DNA of 64,000 bases from Panopea generosa (taxonomy: Eukaryota; Mollusca; Bivalvia; Adapedonta; Hiatellidae), in NCBI GenBank assembly GCA_029582155.1, contig CM055901.1, positions 8,288,874 through 8,352,873 of the forward strand, given 5' to 3'. Numbering within the stretch: the first letter of the stretch is position 1; the number at the start of each line of letters is the position of its first letter. A program made the translations under genes and the position numbers. The notes beneath the pieces were generated by a model that had not been told where the DNA came from, made no database searches, and was given only the letters and a program-made list of their open reading frames with translations. Below are positions 13,881-24,478 of this stretch, piece by piece.

Positions 13881-14235
13881 AGCACCAGTAAAATTTAGAG
13901 AAAATATAATAACGATTTCACATAACCAAATACCTAATATGGTGTTTGGTTGGCTACTTGAATATCCAACTTAATCCAATTAATGCAGTTTTATTTAATG
14001 CAAAAGAAAGCTTATTCAAGTTAAAAAAAATATGAAAACTGTCCACGTTCTACACGTTTTCTTAAACCATTTTAAAAAACATTCACGCAAATGCATTTCT
14101 GTCTTGAACAAAACGTCCGTTTCTACACTTTTCTTTGAAAAAAAACCCACTCACACTCTCGTATTGACTGGCACGCTACATTTTCTTTTCTTTTTTTTTT
14201 GTTAAAACTCGATTTTTTTACATGCTTAATAAATA

Positions 14236-14391
14236 TACAGTCAAACCTAAACACCCACTTGTCGCAAGCAGCCATATTTGCTATTTCTATGCTGTCGGGG
14301 TTAATTAACCTGTGTTTAGCACCAAAGTGTTTTATAAAGTCACTTTTGCTCCTTCCCTTGACTGGCTGCTTAAGACAGGTTTGACGGTATA
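14236..14391. mobile_element. MITE, CAGTCAAACCT type
   Basis: About 156 bp. It starts TACAGTCAAACCT and ends AGGTTTGACGGTA, so the terminal inverted repeats are visible. The interior has GCAAGCAGCCATATTTG and GGCTGCTTAAGACAGG, shared with the copies at 39515 and 62540. Confidence 0.75.
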
Positions 14392-15384
14392 CCCAATAAA
14401 ACTTTGTTTTAGACAATTTTACTTATAATATTGACAACTGTTTGACTTTGTTATAGAAAACAACAGTATACATGGGTAAACTTCTTTACTGTGCACATTT
14501 AAATCCGTAATCTCTAGGATATTTAAATTCTAACATTACCTCATCTTGGTCAGGAGAAAATTTGGACCTAATCCAACACGACAAAGTACATTATTTAAAG
14601 CTAAAGTAGGCTGATGTATTAAAATATGATCACGTCACCTTAAGTATGGCTTAGTTTAAACAGTATTTTATTCACAAAAGAACATATATTTAGCATACAT
14701 TTAACAATGAAGCAATACAGTCATACATTTAACACATGTCGAAAGGATACGAAAATGGCGTAACATTACTGTAAAGCGTCTAATTATCATTTATAACTAA
14801 ATAATTAATAACTGGGAATTTCAAATCACGAAACCGTGATACGAAAAGAAATTTTATCGAAGAAGTGAGATTTAAACGGAATCCGACAAACGTTAACAAT
14901 ATCTGTCGGAAGGCTTACGCTCGACTATTCTAAAATACTTGAAAATGTCTATACTCTTAAAAATAAGTCGGCTAGAAGCATTATAAATGATATTTGTAAA
15001 TAATATAAACAATTCTTTAGTTCAATCTCAAGCTTTGCTTTCACGCTAGAAACATATACACACAATTTTATTTTAAGAAACAATAACCTTGACCCGAATA
15101 ACCTTAAAATTAACCTAGTTTTTTTTTGTAAACAACAAAACAAATCGCACGGTAACGGGCTTAACATGCTATTTAGGTTGTTTAAGTACGAAAATATCAC
15201 AAACAACTAATTACATATATTAATATATGCATGGATAGTATTGTATGAACATTTTGTCTTGAGAAATAAAAACAATATTCATTCCATTATCTATGGCATT
15301 GTTATATCTAATAGAGATATACCATTTTTTAAAATGGAAAAAAAATAATTATGAGTATAATTATTTATGATTTCTCTCTTTCAG

Positions 15385-15446
15385 GAGCTGCCATGGCAAC
15401 AGGTGGCACAGTCATGGCTCCAGGAGACAAATTAGACTCTACTAGG
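15385..15446 (+). CDS. First coding exon of the coiled-coil gene (start codon at 15393)
   Basis: It contributes 8 nt of 5' UTR (or earlier coding sequence) and 18 codons starting MATGGTVMAPGDK. The acceptor is CTCTTTCAG and the donor is GTACGT. The frame is also open upstream of the ATG through the intron, but the acceptor consensus and Kozak match favour starting at 15393. A second in-frame ATG lies at codon 8. Confidence 0.75.
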
Positions 15447-15963
15447 GTACGTTTGTATTCAATTCAATTGTATATATTAGATATATTAGATATTAGATTT
15501 AGATTTAGATATTTAACTACAAAACTGACATGCTCGTGTGAAATGTCACTTCACATTATTTTTATCTCTATTTTGTGTGGCATTCTTATCTGCCTGCCTG
15601 TAACTATTATGTAATTTATGATACAAGACATCTGCAAGACATTTACTTTACATACGTGGGATTATTCACTTGAAAACTTATCTGTCAGTCTTTCCTTCCC
15701 TTTAACTACAAACTATTATTGTTGTTGTATTCGCCAAAATATATTTAACTACACGTATAAGCTGCTAGTAGCGTTTATCTATTTTCAACATACGAAATGT
15801 TTGTTTGGATAGTTGGTGTCATATTTATGTCATCAAGGGCTAACAGACGATCAACTAACATAACCTGGAAGGTTAACCAGTTCTCGAGTAATCTGCAAGT
15901 AATTGATAACATTTTCCACTTGAACCAACGGTGAGTGATGAGTGATAATGAGACGCGATGTCG

Positions 15964-16011
<48 letters not shown>

Positions 16012-16163
16012 CGTGTTCTTCTGCTTCCCTTTCTCTAATAGGGGCTAACCGTCTTAACGACTATAATGTCCATTCTCGGGGATTAAAAAAAATAGATCAC
16101 CAAGCCTCCCAAGCTGCACAATCCACCCTGGAGCATTAAGCAATATGATAAATACATATATAA

Positions 16164-16226
<63 letters not shown>

Positions 16227-17890
16227 GTCCCTACAAATACCTGCAAGGGCAAACATTCTTGGTCTGTCCGGGTGATGAGTGGTAATGTTGCCGGCATTGA
16301 CTTAAGAAAAGGCACGCGACAATTATGATTAAATGTACTAGTAAGGAGATACATTCTATGACATCTGGACTGTCATGTGTATGGTGTCATGTATAGATAT
16401 GGGTCAATGTCGTCTGCAAGTACATTAGCCCATAATAACTGTTTTTCCTTTTTATTAAAACAAATTCCTCCATTTGGATCGTCTTGAATTGTTTTCCAGG
16501 GCGAGTTGTAGCTTATGTTGTGGGACATATATTTTGGACATAAAATGTCGCAATGAAAATATTCTAAAATGATCAGCGACTTCTACTTCTTTGATTCACT
16601 ATCAGTATGCAATACCATGTTATGCATCCTTCTATGTTTTATATCGTACTGCTTTGGATGTAAGTAACTATTGATTAATATTGCACGTTCTTTCAGGACA
16701 AGCTCGGAATCCAAGGTCAGAGCTTGATGACAACTCATTCCCAAGATGGATCTCTCGGTATTCCATCCAGCGAGGCGTCACCTTCTGCATCTAGACCATC
16801 GTCATCTACTACATCCGGTGACACAGGGGAAGCTATTGGGAGCTTTTCCTTACCACCGGAGGCGGTTGGCGTGTTGGAGACTGTGATAAATATGAATAAG
16901 GCGCTTGAACAACAAATAGACGCTTTGAGAATAAGATTAAATGTTGAAGCTAAAAATCACGACACTGAAAGAACAAAAATTGTCCACGAAAAGGACAAAG
17001 AAATATTGAAAAAAGAAGCCGAGTTAGATGATCTTAAAGATTCTCTTGTTAATAGAGATGAACGGATAGGGACGTTAGTGAAAGATGGTAGAGAAAAGGA
17101 TTTGCATATACAGCAAAAGGAAAGAGAAATCACTGATTTGAAAGACCTTGTTAAAAACACAGAAGACTACGCAGATCAATTGCAGAAAAGAATTGGGAAA
17201 CTAAAAGGTGAAAAGCATAGACTTGAGTCTGACACCGTGTACAAAGAGCAACACGATGAAATGAGAAAACTCAGAAGCGAAATTGCGTCAATGAAAGAGA
17301 AAGTTAACTCGATGGAAAAAGAGTTAGGACGTGCAAAACTAACAGTCGAAACGCAACAGACAAAAATAAAAGGATTAGAAAATGAAAAAGGAGCTCTGAG
17401 TGACAAATTCAAAGAAGAACTTGACAGAGCAAGTCGCGCTATGAGGTCTGAAGTTGAGAGAATGCGAGAAGTAATGAAACAACAGTATATGGAAATGAGA
17501 AATCTCAGAGAACAGAACATTGAAATATCGAGTGATGTAAGAGATATTAAAGACATTTTACTGAAAGGCACACTGAAACCAGAACCGGATGTTAAACTAA
17601 CCAAAACTACAGAGAAATTAGATGTGAATAGTTTTAAATCACCACGCCCAATGCAAAAAAGTCCAAACTTTGGAATGCGTACGCCCATGACATCACGTCC
17701 TGCGCAGACGCCGAGACAAAATACAACTATACGTGCATCTTTGCCCACAATGACTGGTACTCAGGGGAAAACACAAACCGGTTTCCCGCCAATACTGCGG
17801 AACAACGAGCCGCCGGTAGGAAGATGGATACCAGCAGGCGGGAAACAAGCAACCTTGAACGTGAAATCGGCAAGGGGCAAAAGGAAATAA
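15385..17890 (+). CDS. Coiled-coil protein of unknown family, two coding exons (15385-15446 and 16697-17890)
   Basis: The coding sequence joins 15393-15446 to 16697-17890, giving 415 residues and a TAA stop. The first exon follows a polypyrimidine tract and CAG. Its ATG at 15393 sits in a near-ideal Kozak context (GCCATGG). The exon ends AGG before GTACG, and the next begins after TTTCAG, joining in phase 0. Residues about 37-62 are Ser/Thr/Pro-rich. Residues about 75-308 are highly charged heptad-like sequence with few helix breakers, predicted as a long coiled coil. Residues 309-415 are basic, rich in Pro, Thr and Gly, and probably disordered, ending KSARGKRK. There is no signal peptide or membrane segment. 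The acceptor at 15384 implies at least one upstream exon that I could not locate. A structural or scaffold role is inference. The first part of the coil faintly recalls vimentin-associated coiled-coil protein (VMAC), from memory and unverified. Confidence 0.85.
15828..15962 (-). mobile_element. tRNA-derived SINE, family C, head missing
   Basis: The tail (CATCAAGGGCTAACAGACGA) and body are present, but the tRNA-like head is replaced by a CA microsatellite at 15963. It lies in the intron of the coiled-coil gene. Confidence 0.65.
15963..16010. repeat. CA microsatellite in the coiled-coil gene intron
   Basis: (CA)n of about 23 units abuts the broken end of a SINE family C copy. Confidence 0.95.
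16163..16226. repeat. AAAT microsatellite in the coiled-coil gene intron
   Basis: (TAAA)n of about 16 units. Confidence 0.95.
16697..17890 (+). CDS. Second and last coding exon of the coiled-coil gene
   Basis: This exon carries 397 codons plus the stop. It is the longest non-repetitive open frame in the window and has coding-like codon use, unlike the minisatellite open frames. The acceptor is CGTTCTTTCAG. Residues such as LETVINMNKALEQQIDAL and ERMREVMKQQYMEMRNLREQ show heptad spacing of hydrophobic residues. Confidence 0.9.
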   Translation, partial: DKLGIQGQSLMTTHSQDGSLGIPSSEASPSASRPSSSTTSGDTGEAIGSFSLPPEAVGVLETVINMNKALEQQIDALRIRLNVEAKNHDTERTKIVHEKDKEILKKEAELDDLKDSLVNRDERIGTLVKDGREKDLHIQQKEREITDLKDLVKNTEDYADQLQKRIGKLKGEKHRLESDTVYKEQHDEMRKLRSEIASMKEKVNSMEKELGRAKLTVETQQTKIKGLENEKGALSDKFKEELDRASRAMRSEVERMREVMKQQYMEMRNLREQNIEISSDVRDIKDILLKGTLKPEPDVKLTKTTEKLDVNSFKSPRPMQKSPNFGMRTPMTSRPAQTPRQNTTIRASLPTMTGTQGKTQTGFPPILRNNEPPVGRWIPAGGKQATLNVKSARGKRK

Positions 17891-18426
17891 CATACCGTGT
17901 GTATATGTGTGTGCCAAGATATTGAAATTCATAAAATGATGGAAGATGGTTCTTAGGAAACAATATTGCGTGTATACTGATATAGTCGATGCTTACGCAA
18001 TCAAGAGAGGAAGGTTAAACATTGAAACTAAATACATGCAGAATCCAAGGTAGTACAACGTACACCGGATATTGCCTTATTACCTTGTTGACAAAAAATC
18101 ATTTGAAATTTTAGAAAAAAAGCTTATCACTTTAGGGCAATATCCGGTGTACGTTGTACCACATCGTGATCCGAGAGCGACTGTCCAAACCAGTGACATA
18201 ATTTATATGTTTCTGCAAAGAGTCTCTGAAAACACACACGTTGATTTGTATCGTTACAGTTTGTTAAAACCTTTGTAAGATGTTTATATATTGATCTTAC
18301 CAATACGACATTTGAAAAAGCACGTGGTTATTAGTATATAAATGTATTAACGATGATTCTTTTATGGCAAATGGACATATTGCAAGTTCATTTCCCTTTG
18401 CTAAGTTGTCTTATATTAGAAATAAA
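17891..18426 (+). other. Probable 3' UTR of the coiled-coil gene with candidate poly(A) signal
   Basis: There is no further coding sequence after the TAA. The first clear AATAAA on this strand is at 18421-18426. The interval contains a 24-bp inverted repeat at 18053-18076 and 18136-18159. The transcript end is inferred and is not shown by a GT-rich downstream element. Confidence 0.45.
18053..18159. repeat. 24-bp perfect inverted repeat with 59-nt spacer in the 3' UTR
   Basis: The left arm at 18053-18076 (starting GTACAACGTACACCGG) is the exact reverse complement of 18136-18159. In RNA the stem can extend three more pairs inward through a G-U wobble. It could be a stem-loop in the message or the ends of a roughly 107-bp MITE. 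Confidence 0.85.
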
Positions 18427-18987
18427 CTTAATATATGTGAAAATATACACATATTTGACATGCTAATATTAATGTGCATTTTAAAATAGATAGTTTGCTG
18501 ATATTGTTAGCCAAGAGATATGAGACAGAAGACGCTTATTTCACATACAGGTATACGAATGATCTCAGTATAGTTTACATATATAGGAAAAAAACGCCAT
18601 TGGAAGTCTATACGTTACAATGTTCTCATATGCGTTTACGCTATTTTTGAGGTCATGCTGTTGTGAATATTATTCATTATTTTATGAAAATGCCATTGCT
18701 TTATATATTTAAACGGGATAATGTCTCTGTTGGAAGCAATATACATGTATCGCTTATATCAAACAGGTATGTGTGATCATATTGATCAATATGTGAGAGT
18801 CATAACAACACATGTCATTATTAAAAAATTAGTAGAGTTCGCTGTTTTAAAAAGGTGCTCAAGTCAATCCCAATGGTGTGTCTATATGTAAACACTCAGT
18901 GATGGGATTGGTAACAGTTAGCATAGTTACAGGGTTAACCCTTCATATTTCTGCATCTTCATTTTGTGTTTTTTGATGAATTATAGA

Positions 18988-19062
18988 GATTTTACAGCAG
19001 ATACACAGATCATCTAATTGTGTTATATTTTAATTTATTTACATTTTATCTGTGATATATTA
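18988..19062. repeat. 75-bp direct repeat, first copy
   Basis: It starts GATTTTACAGCAGATACACA and is identical over 75 bp to 19603-19677. A shorter repeat (TGTTTTTTGATGAATTATAG) flanks it at 18966 and 19063. Confidence 0.9.
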
Positions 19063-19261
19063 CTGTTTTTTGATGAATTATAGAGATTTTTCAGTGAATT
19101 ATTTTTGGTAATTTCGCTGTTAAAAAAAGGGAAATTATAAATGATAAATCCATTGGATTAAATAATGAAAAAAAACTAGAAATGGTTGTTTTCAGAGAAA
19201 TATCAATTTAATTTCACTTGTGAATAATGAAATTGACATGCTCATTCTTAAATTCTCTGAG

Positions 19262-19560
19262 CCATTCCTTATCATTGACCGGGGCCAGTCATTTGTGTGC
19301 CCGACTGTCAATCTAGGGGTCGTTAGTTTGGAAACCCTGCCCGGCAGCAGTCTCTGTGAAGATTTATATAGGACATTACGTTCATTCATTCTCATCGCTG
19401 AATAAAGCGAAAACGTTATCACCGAATTACTTGCAGAGATGGGTGTGCTTGAGTACTGCTTAATATTCCAGGAAATAGTGGTTAATTGATCGTCTGTAAG
19501 CCCACGGTGGCATAAAAATGATGCTAAGTATGCAATTAATTTCTCACCAGAAATAAACAA
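19262..19560 (+). mobile_element. tRNA-derived SINE, family C copy, degraded head
   Basis: The body TACTTGCAGAGATGGGTGTG, the CCAGGAAATAGTGGTTAATT segment and the tail GGCATAAAAATGATGCTAAG match the family. The head retains the CTGTCAATCTAGGGGTCG region. It sits between two identical 75-bp repeats. Confidence 0.7.
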
Positions 19561-19602
19561 TGATCTTTCATTAAATGCAACAATCTTCTCTATAATAAAG
19601 CA

Positions 19603-19677
19603 GATTTTACAGCAGATACACAGATCATCTAATTGTGTTATATTTTAATTTATTTACATTTTATCTGTGATATATTA
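19603..19677. repeat. 75-bp direct repeat, second copy
   Basis: Identical to 18988-19062. A SINE family C copy lies between the two. Confidence 0.9.
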
Positions 19678-19849
19678 ACTGTCATTTGTTACTTTAATGA
19701 ATAGCCTTGCTAGGATAAATCTAAGTATAAACGATATTTTGTAGTTAGTTTATATTTTCCACCTTTTCCACAATACTGTCCATAGCCGAGCCTGGCTAGC
19801 TCAGTTGATCTATTCCAATTTATTTTGCTGTACTGATTTTTTTGTTTTT

Positions 19850-19990
19850 GAGAGGAATTGGATCAAGTTTGGGATTGAACATGAAACCTCTGGCATGGGT
19901 GGCCAACACTCTATCAACTACTGCCCTGTTTAGCTCAGTTGGTAACTGGTCTGACTGACCGCTGTAAATTTACTGAAGTGCTGTTGAAAA
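19850..19990. mobile_element. Two tRNA-like SINE remnants, opposite orientation
   Basis: 19850-19925 carries a reversed family E head (GGGATTGAACATGAAACCTC). Directly after it, TTTAGCTCAGTTGGTAACTG at 19926 is a + strand box A with no recognisable box B. Both are fragments and not tRNA genes. Confidence 0.4.
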
Positions 19991-20933
19991 AAAAGTGTAA
20001 AACCACATACAAACACAATAGCTGATTATTTTCATCATCATTCTACTCATTTCCACACATCAAATTCATTTTTACACTATGAACATAAGCTATATGGAGA
20101 ACATTAATTTTCATATTTAAAAAAAAATATTTACAGTTTTCTTTAATAAATTTAGTAGTGTCACCCTTGTTAAATATATGCAGATGGAATATTTTAAGGT
20201 TATCATAATGATGAATTTCCAATTAAATTACATTAATTTTGCATTGTTTGTCACAAAAGTGTAAAAAATATGCAAATGAAGATGCTTTCAAATATTTATC
20301 ATAAATATGTATCAACTCCGATATTATTTAATGTTATAACTTGTCCAAGATATTGTGGTTACATACTTAGTATGTAACTTTGATGAAGATCTAATGAGAA
20401 CTGCCATAGTTTGAATGCACACATGGTCAAATAGAGCAATGTTTGATGACTCAAGGGTCATTACTCTTGACATTAATGATTAAGGTGGTTCAAAAACATG
20501 TCCCAAGATATTCTGGTATATACCTACTCACTGTGTACATTTGGTGAACATCCATTATAATCTGTAGGTACTAGATTGTACGCAAGTTGAAATTAGGCAA
20601 TCTTTGATGATTCAAGGGCCATAATCTGTCACAAATTATCCAATTTGACCACTGAAATCCCAAGATGTTGTTACACACTACTGGTGTCAGTCGAGTGGGG
20701 ATCCAATGAAAACTGTGTACTAGATAGAGTATCTTATTTACAATTTAAGGGCAATAACTCTGATTTTGAATCAACGCATGATTTAGACAGTTCAATAACT
20801 TGTCCTGATATATCCTCATTACATAACCACATGTATGGTGACGATCACTGTGGATCCTCGAGTGTAGAAGAGGTCAGACGATTCAGGGCTACAACCGACA
20901 TTATGTATCTGATACGGCCAGTTCAAGAACTAA

Positions 20934-21965
20934 TTGTAACGGTTATAGAACAACTGTCTATATAACTTATTGTTATGGTTACAGAACAACTGTCTATATA
21001 ACTTATTGTTACAGTTACAGAACAACTGTCTATATAACTTATTGTTACGGTAACAGAACAACTGTCTATATAACTTATTGATATGGTTACAGAACAACTG
21101 TCTATATAACTTACTGTTATGGTTACAGAACAACTGTCTATATAACTTATTGTTACGGTTACAGAACATCTGTCTATATAACTTATTGTTATGGTTACAG
21201 AACAACTGTCTATGACTTATTGTTATGGTTACAGAACAACTGTCTATAACTTATTGTTATGGTTACTGAACAACTGTCTATATAACTTATTGTTACGATT
21301 ACAGAACAACTATCTATATAACTTATTGTTATGGTTACAGAACAACTGTCTATAACTTATTGTTATGGTTACAGAACAACTGTCTATATAACTTATTGTT
21401 ACGGTTACAGAACAACTATCTATATAACTTATTGTTATGGTTACAGAACAACTGTCTATATAACTTATTGTTACGGTTACAGAACATCTGTCTATATAAC
21501 TTATTGTTATGGTTACAGAACAACTGTCTATAACTTATTGTTATGGTTACAGAACAACTGTCTATAACTTATTGTTATGGTTACTGAACAACTGTCTATA
21601 TAACTTATTGTTACGATTACAGAACAACTGTCTATATAACTTATTGTTATGGTTACTGAACAACTGTCTATATAACTTATTGTTATGGTTACTGAACAAC
21701 TGTCTATATAACTTATTGTTATGATTACAGAACAACTGTCTATATAACTTATTGTTTTGGTTACAGAACAACTGTCTATAACTTATTCTTATGGTTACAG
21801 AACAACTGTCTATATAACTTATTATTACGGTTACAGAACAACTATCTATATAACTTATTGTTATAGTTACAGAACAACTGTCTATATAACTTATTGTTAC
21901 GGTTACAGAACATCTGTCTATATAACTTATTGTAACAGTTGTAGAACATCTGTCTATATAACTAC
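20934..21965. repeat. 30/36-bp minisatellite, about 30 units
   Basis: The unit is built on GGTTACAGAACAACTGTCTA followed by TATAACTTATTGTTAT. A 6-bp TATATA-type indel gives 30- and 36-bp forms. Both lengths are multiples of 3, so long open frames appear on both strands, rich in YRTTVYITYCYG on + and NKLYRQLFCN on -. Confidence 0.9.
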
Positions 21966-22063
21966 TGGTTTTATTGCCAAGCCACTCCGACGAGTTCTGC
22001 ATATTCAAACCCTATCCCTGGTTTAAAGTTTTAGCATACTTTATTGCATTGCCACCTTTATAA

Positions 22064-22275
22064 TTCCTGCCCAGGCCTTAAGGGTGACCAGTTAAGTGAG
22101 AAACTTTGCCAGTTACTTGCTGAAGAACCGTGGTTCTACACAAGATTCATTGAGATCTTTCTTAGACATATAAACATGTAATTAAGTCACTGCCCTCACA
22201 AATAAAACTGGATATGCAATATATAACCTGAAACGTGTTGAAAATGGTGTTAAACCCCATTAGAAAAAAATAAAA
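22064..22275 (+). mobile_element. SINE family A copy, 5' part degraded
   Basis: The body (CCAGTTACTTGCTGAAG, GTGGTTCTACACAAG, AAAACTGGATATGCAATATA) and the tail (GTGTTGAAAATGGTGTTAAA) match the 8.5-kb copy. The tRNA head is not clear. Confidence 0.7.
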
Positions 22276-22908
22276 AGATAAGGTAATCAGAAAAGCAGCA
22301 AATACAATCACTCAACAGTTATTAAGAACTTTTGCTTAAGTAAACTATCAATATTCTTTCCCCATCAAATTTACAGTTTTCCTTCAACCCTCCCAAAAGA
22401 CTGAAATGCAAACTATAAAATGATACACTAATACTCATCTCTACACATATATCTCTCTCTACTTTGCACCGAGAATTCAGCAGAGATTCATTTGATTCCA
22501 AGACAAAAAGTTTATTCAATCATTCAATTTAAATTGTCATTATGTCTCCTGCATGAGGAATATGTACAATTATATCTCCAATGTAGCCAATTTTAACTGG
22601 CAATTAATCTAATAAGAAAAAAACAAGTGCTTGTTTTAATATTTTTTATTGATTTGTGAACCTCATATACACAAGGTTACTGTATACACCTTTATATAAA
22701 TGTATCACTATCATACAAAGAGTCAATATATACATACGTAAAATAAATTTGTTGTTTTATAAATATAAACAGCATATAAACGAATAGCAATCAACCTTAA
22801 CGAGAGATGGATGTCATCATAAGCGACCAAACCAATAACATGATATTCACGAAACAAACTATATCTGTCTATAGGGTGACTGCGGGTGACGGACAAAAAT
22901 TTTACAAT

Positions 22909-23504
22909 GCAGACAAAACACCTCCCACAAATTTTACAATGCGGACAAAATACCTCCTGCAGATTTTACAAGGAGGACAAAACACCTCCCATGAAATTTA
23001 CATAATGGACAAAATACTCCCAGACATAAATATTTAACCTATAATATCAGTAAAACAAAGTCATGTTTCACACTTTTTTAAAGATCCACATAATTAAAAA
23101 GATTAATTCAAAATATGTACAGTTTGATGTTTTCAATAAATATGTACAGTTTGATGTTTTCAATTATGAAGTTTGAAAGATGGTATTGAACAGTTTGTAT
23201 GTTCAATCAACTTAATTAAAACCTTTTAGATCATAAGACAAGTGATACACAGTTTGTGCATATTCATGTGTAATCATCTCGTGTGAGCTTTCATTAAGAA
23301 TTAATTTCATTTTAAAATAGTTAATAGATCTATTTATGATTCTGCAGTTTTGCATGTATTGATGGCATACATAATAAAAAAATACGGATCTTTAAGGGTT
23401 TTATTGCATTGTAAAATTCATGGGAGGTGTTTTGTCTTCCTTGTAAAATCTGCGTGAGGTGTTTTGTCCGCCTTGTAAACTTCGTGGGAGGTGTTTTGTC
23501 CTCC
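22909..23504. repeat. Foldback: 95-bp inverted repeat with 407-bp spacer
   Basis: The left arm 22909-23002 and right arm 23410-23504 are inverted copies at roughly 85-90% by eye. Each arm is itself about three 31-33-bp units with GGACAAAACACCTCCC. The spacer is AT-rich with no gene. Confidence 0.8.
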
Positions 23505-23607
23505 TATACAAAAATGAGGGTGAGGTGTTTGTCCAGGAGGTGTTTTGCCCTACACTCCTGTCTATAAGCCACATTCAGCGTTATTTACATGTTACATAAA
23601 CAAGCAC

Positions 23608-23872
23608 GGACACAGTTAGCTCAGTCAGTAGCACGTCTGACATCAATTCAGGGTTCGTGAGTTTGAATCTCCCCCTAGTCCCGGCCTCTGTGATAATTGA
23701 TATATGACATTAGTCTCATTATCATTCTTCTCTAACCTCTGATTCAAGTGGAAAAGTTATAAGTAACTTGCAGAGATTAGTGTGCTCGAGTACTGGTTAA
23801 CTACTAGGATCTCAAATTGATCCCCTGTTAGCCTTTGATGGCATAAAAAAGACTCTAAATATTCAAACAAAA
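23608..23872 (+). mobile_element. tRNA-derived SINE, family C copy with clear tRNA head
   Basis: TTAGCTCAGTCAGTAGCACG is box A and GTGAGTTTGAATCTCC is box B. The body then runs through TACTTGCAGAG-like and CTCGAGTACTGGTTAACT segments to GATGGCATAAAAAAGACTC. This is the best preserved head of the family in the window. Confidence 0.8.
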
Positions 23873-24315
23873 CAACAGACAAAATATACACATAATTCAC
23901 AGTGACAGTCAGTTTCTTAATGTATTTATCACCTGACAACAAAAAATCACAATGATGGGTATTCTATTTCTTAATATTTGTGTCACCTGGTAACAAAATT
24001 CAAAATTAATAAAACACATTATGGGGGATTGATGGTATTTAATCTTTCTTTTTTTGTTAAAAAAAAAAAAAACAGAAAAAATAATAAAAGTTAAGCAGAT
24101 GGACAATATCATCTAACCTCTAAACAAACTAGTTTTACCCTATGAGATGTCATGCTGGCCTACACAATGAATTGGAATTTAATCTCATTATAAAATTAAT
24201 GCCAAGTTCGAATAATGCACATCAGTCAGTAAACAGTATAAACAAACAAAACAACCCCACCTTCCTCTCCCCCAATATAAATTCCTCACAGCAGAACAAT
24301 AAGTCTTTAGTGCTG

Positions 24316-24478
24316 TTCCATTTAAACATACATCCCACCCATGGACAGCAAAATAATAAGCTTCAAAGGTAGGAGGGTTTTTCAAAATGGAGGGCCTGAT
24401 AAAATGAATTAAAAATATAAAGGGGGAGGGTCCAATTTCAAAGTACCTTCCATGGGTGGGTTGTATGTTTAAATGGAA
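24316..24478. repeat. 29-bp inverted repeat, 105-bp spacer
   Basis: 24316-24344 (TTCCATTTAAACATACATCC then CACCCATGG) and the reverse complement of 24450-24478 differ at one base. It may be a 163-bp MITE. Confidence 0.8.

Larger units (their letters stand above)
1..15384. other. Intergenic or distant intron, no coding exon found
   Basis: Apart from the SINEs, MITE and simple repeats listed separately, I see AT-rich sequence with short open frames that lack splice context or recognisable protein similarity. An upstream exon of the coiled-coil gene could be hidden here. 2000-4900, 8850-9850 and 12300-13050 contain nothing I can name. Confidence 0.6.

Noticed and set aside
17176-17748. 190-codon frame antisense to the coiled-coil exon
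   Set aside because: It is a shadow of the coding frame on the opposite strand; the + frame has splice sites and coherent coiled-coil content.
20930-22026. Tyr/Thr-rich and Asn/Leu/Tyr-rich open frames on both strands
   Set aside because: They come from the 30/36-bp minisatellite, whose unit length is a multiple of three.
23620-23690. tRNA gene candidate with box A TAGCTCAGTCAGTAGCACG
   Set aside because: It is the head of a family C SINE; no proper anticodon stem and acceptor closure.
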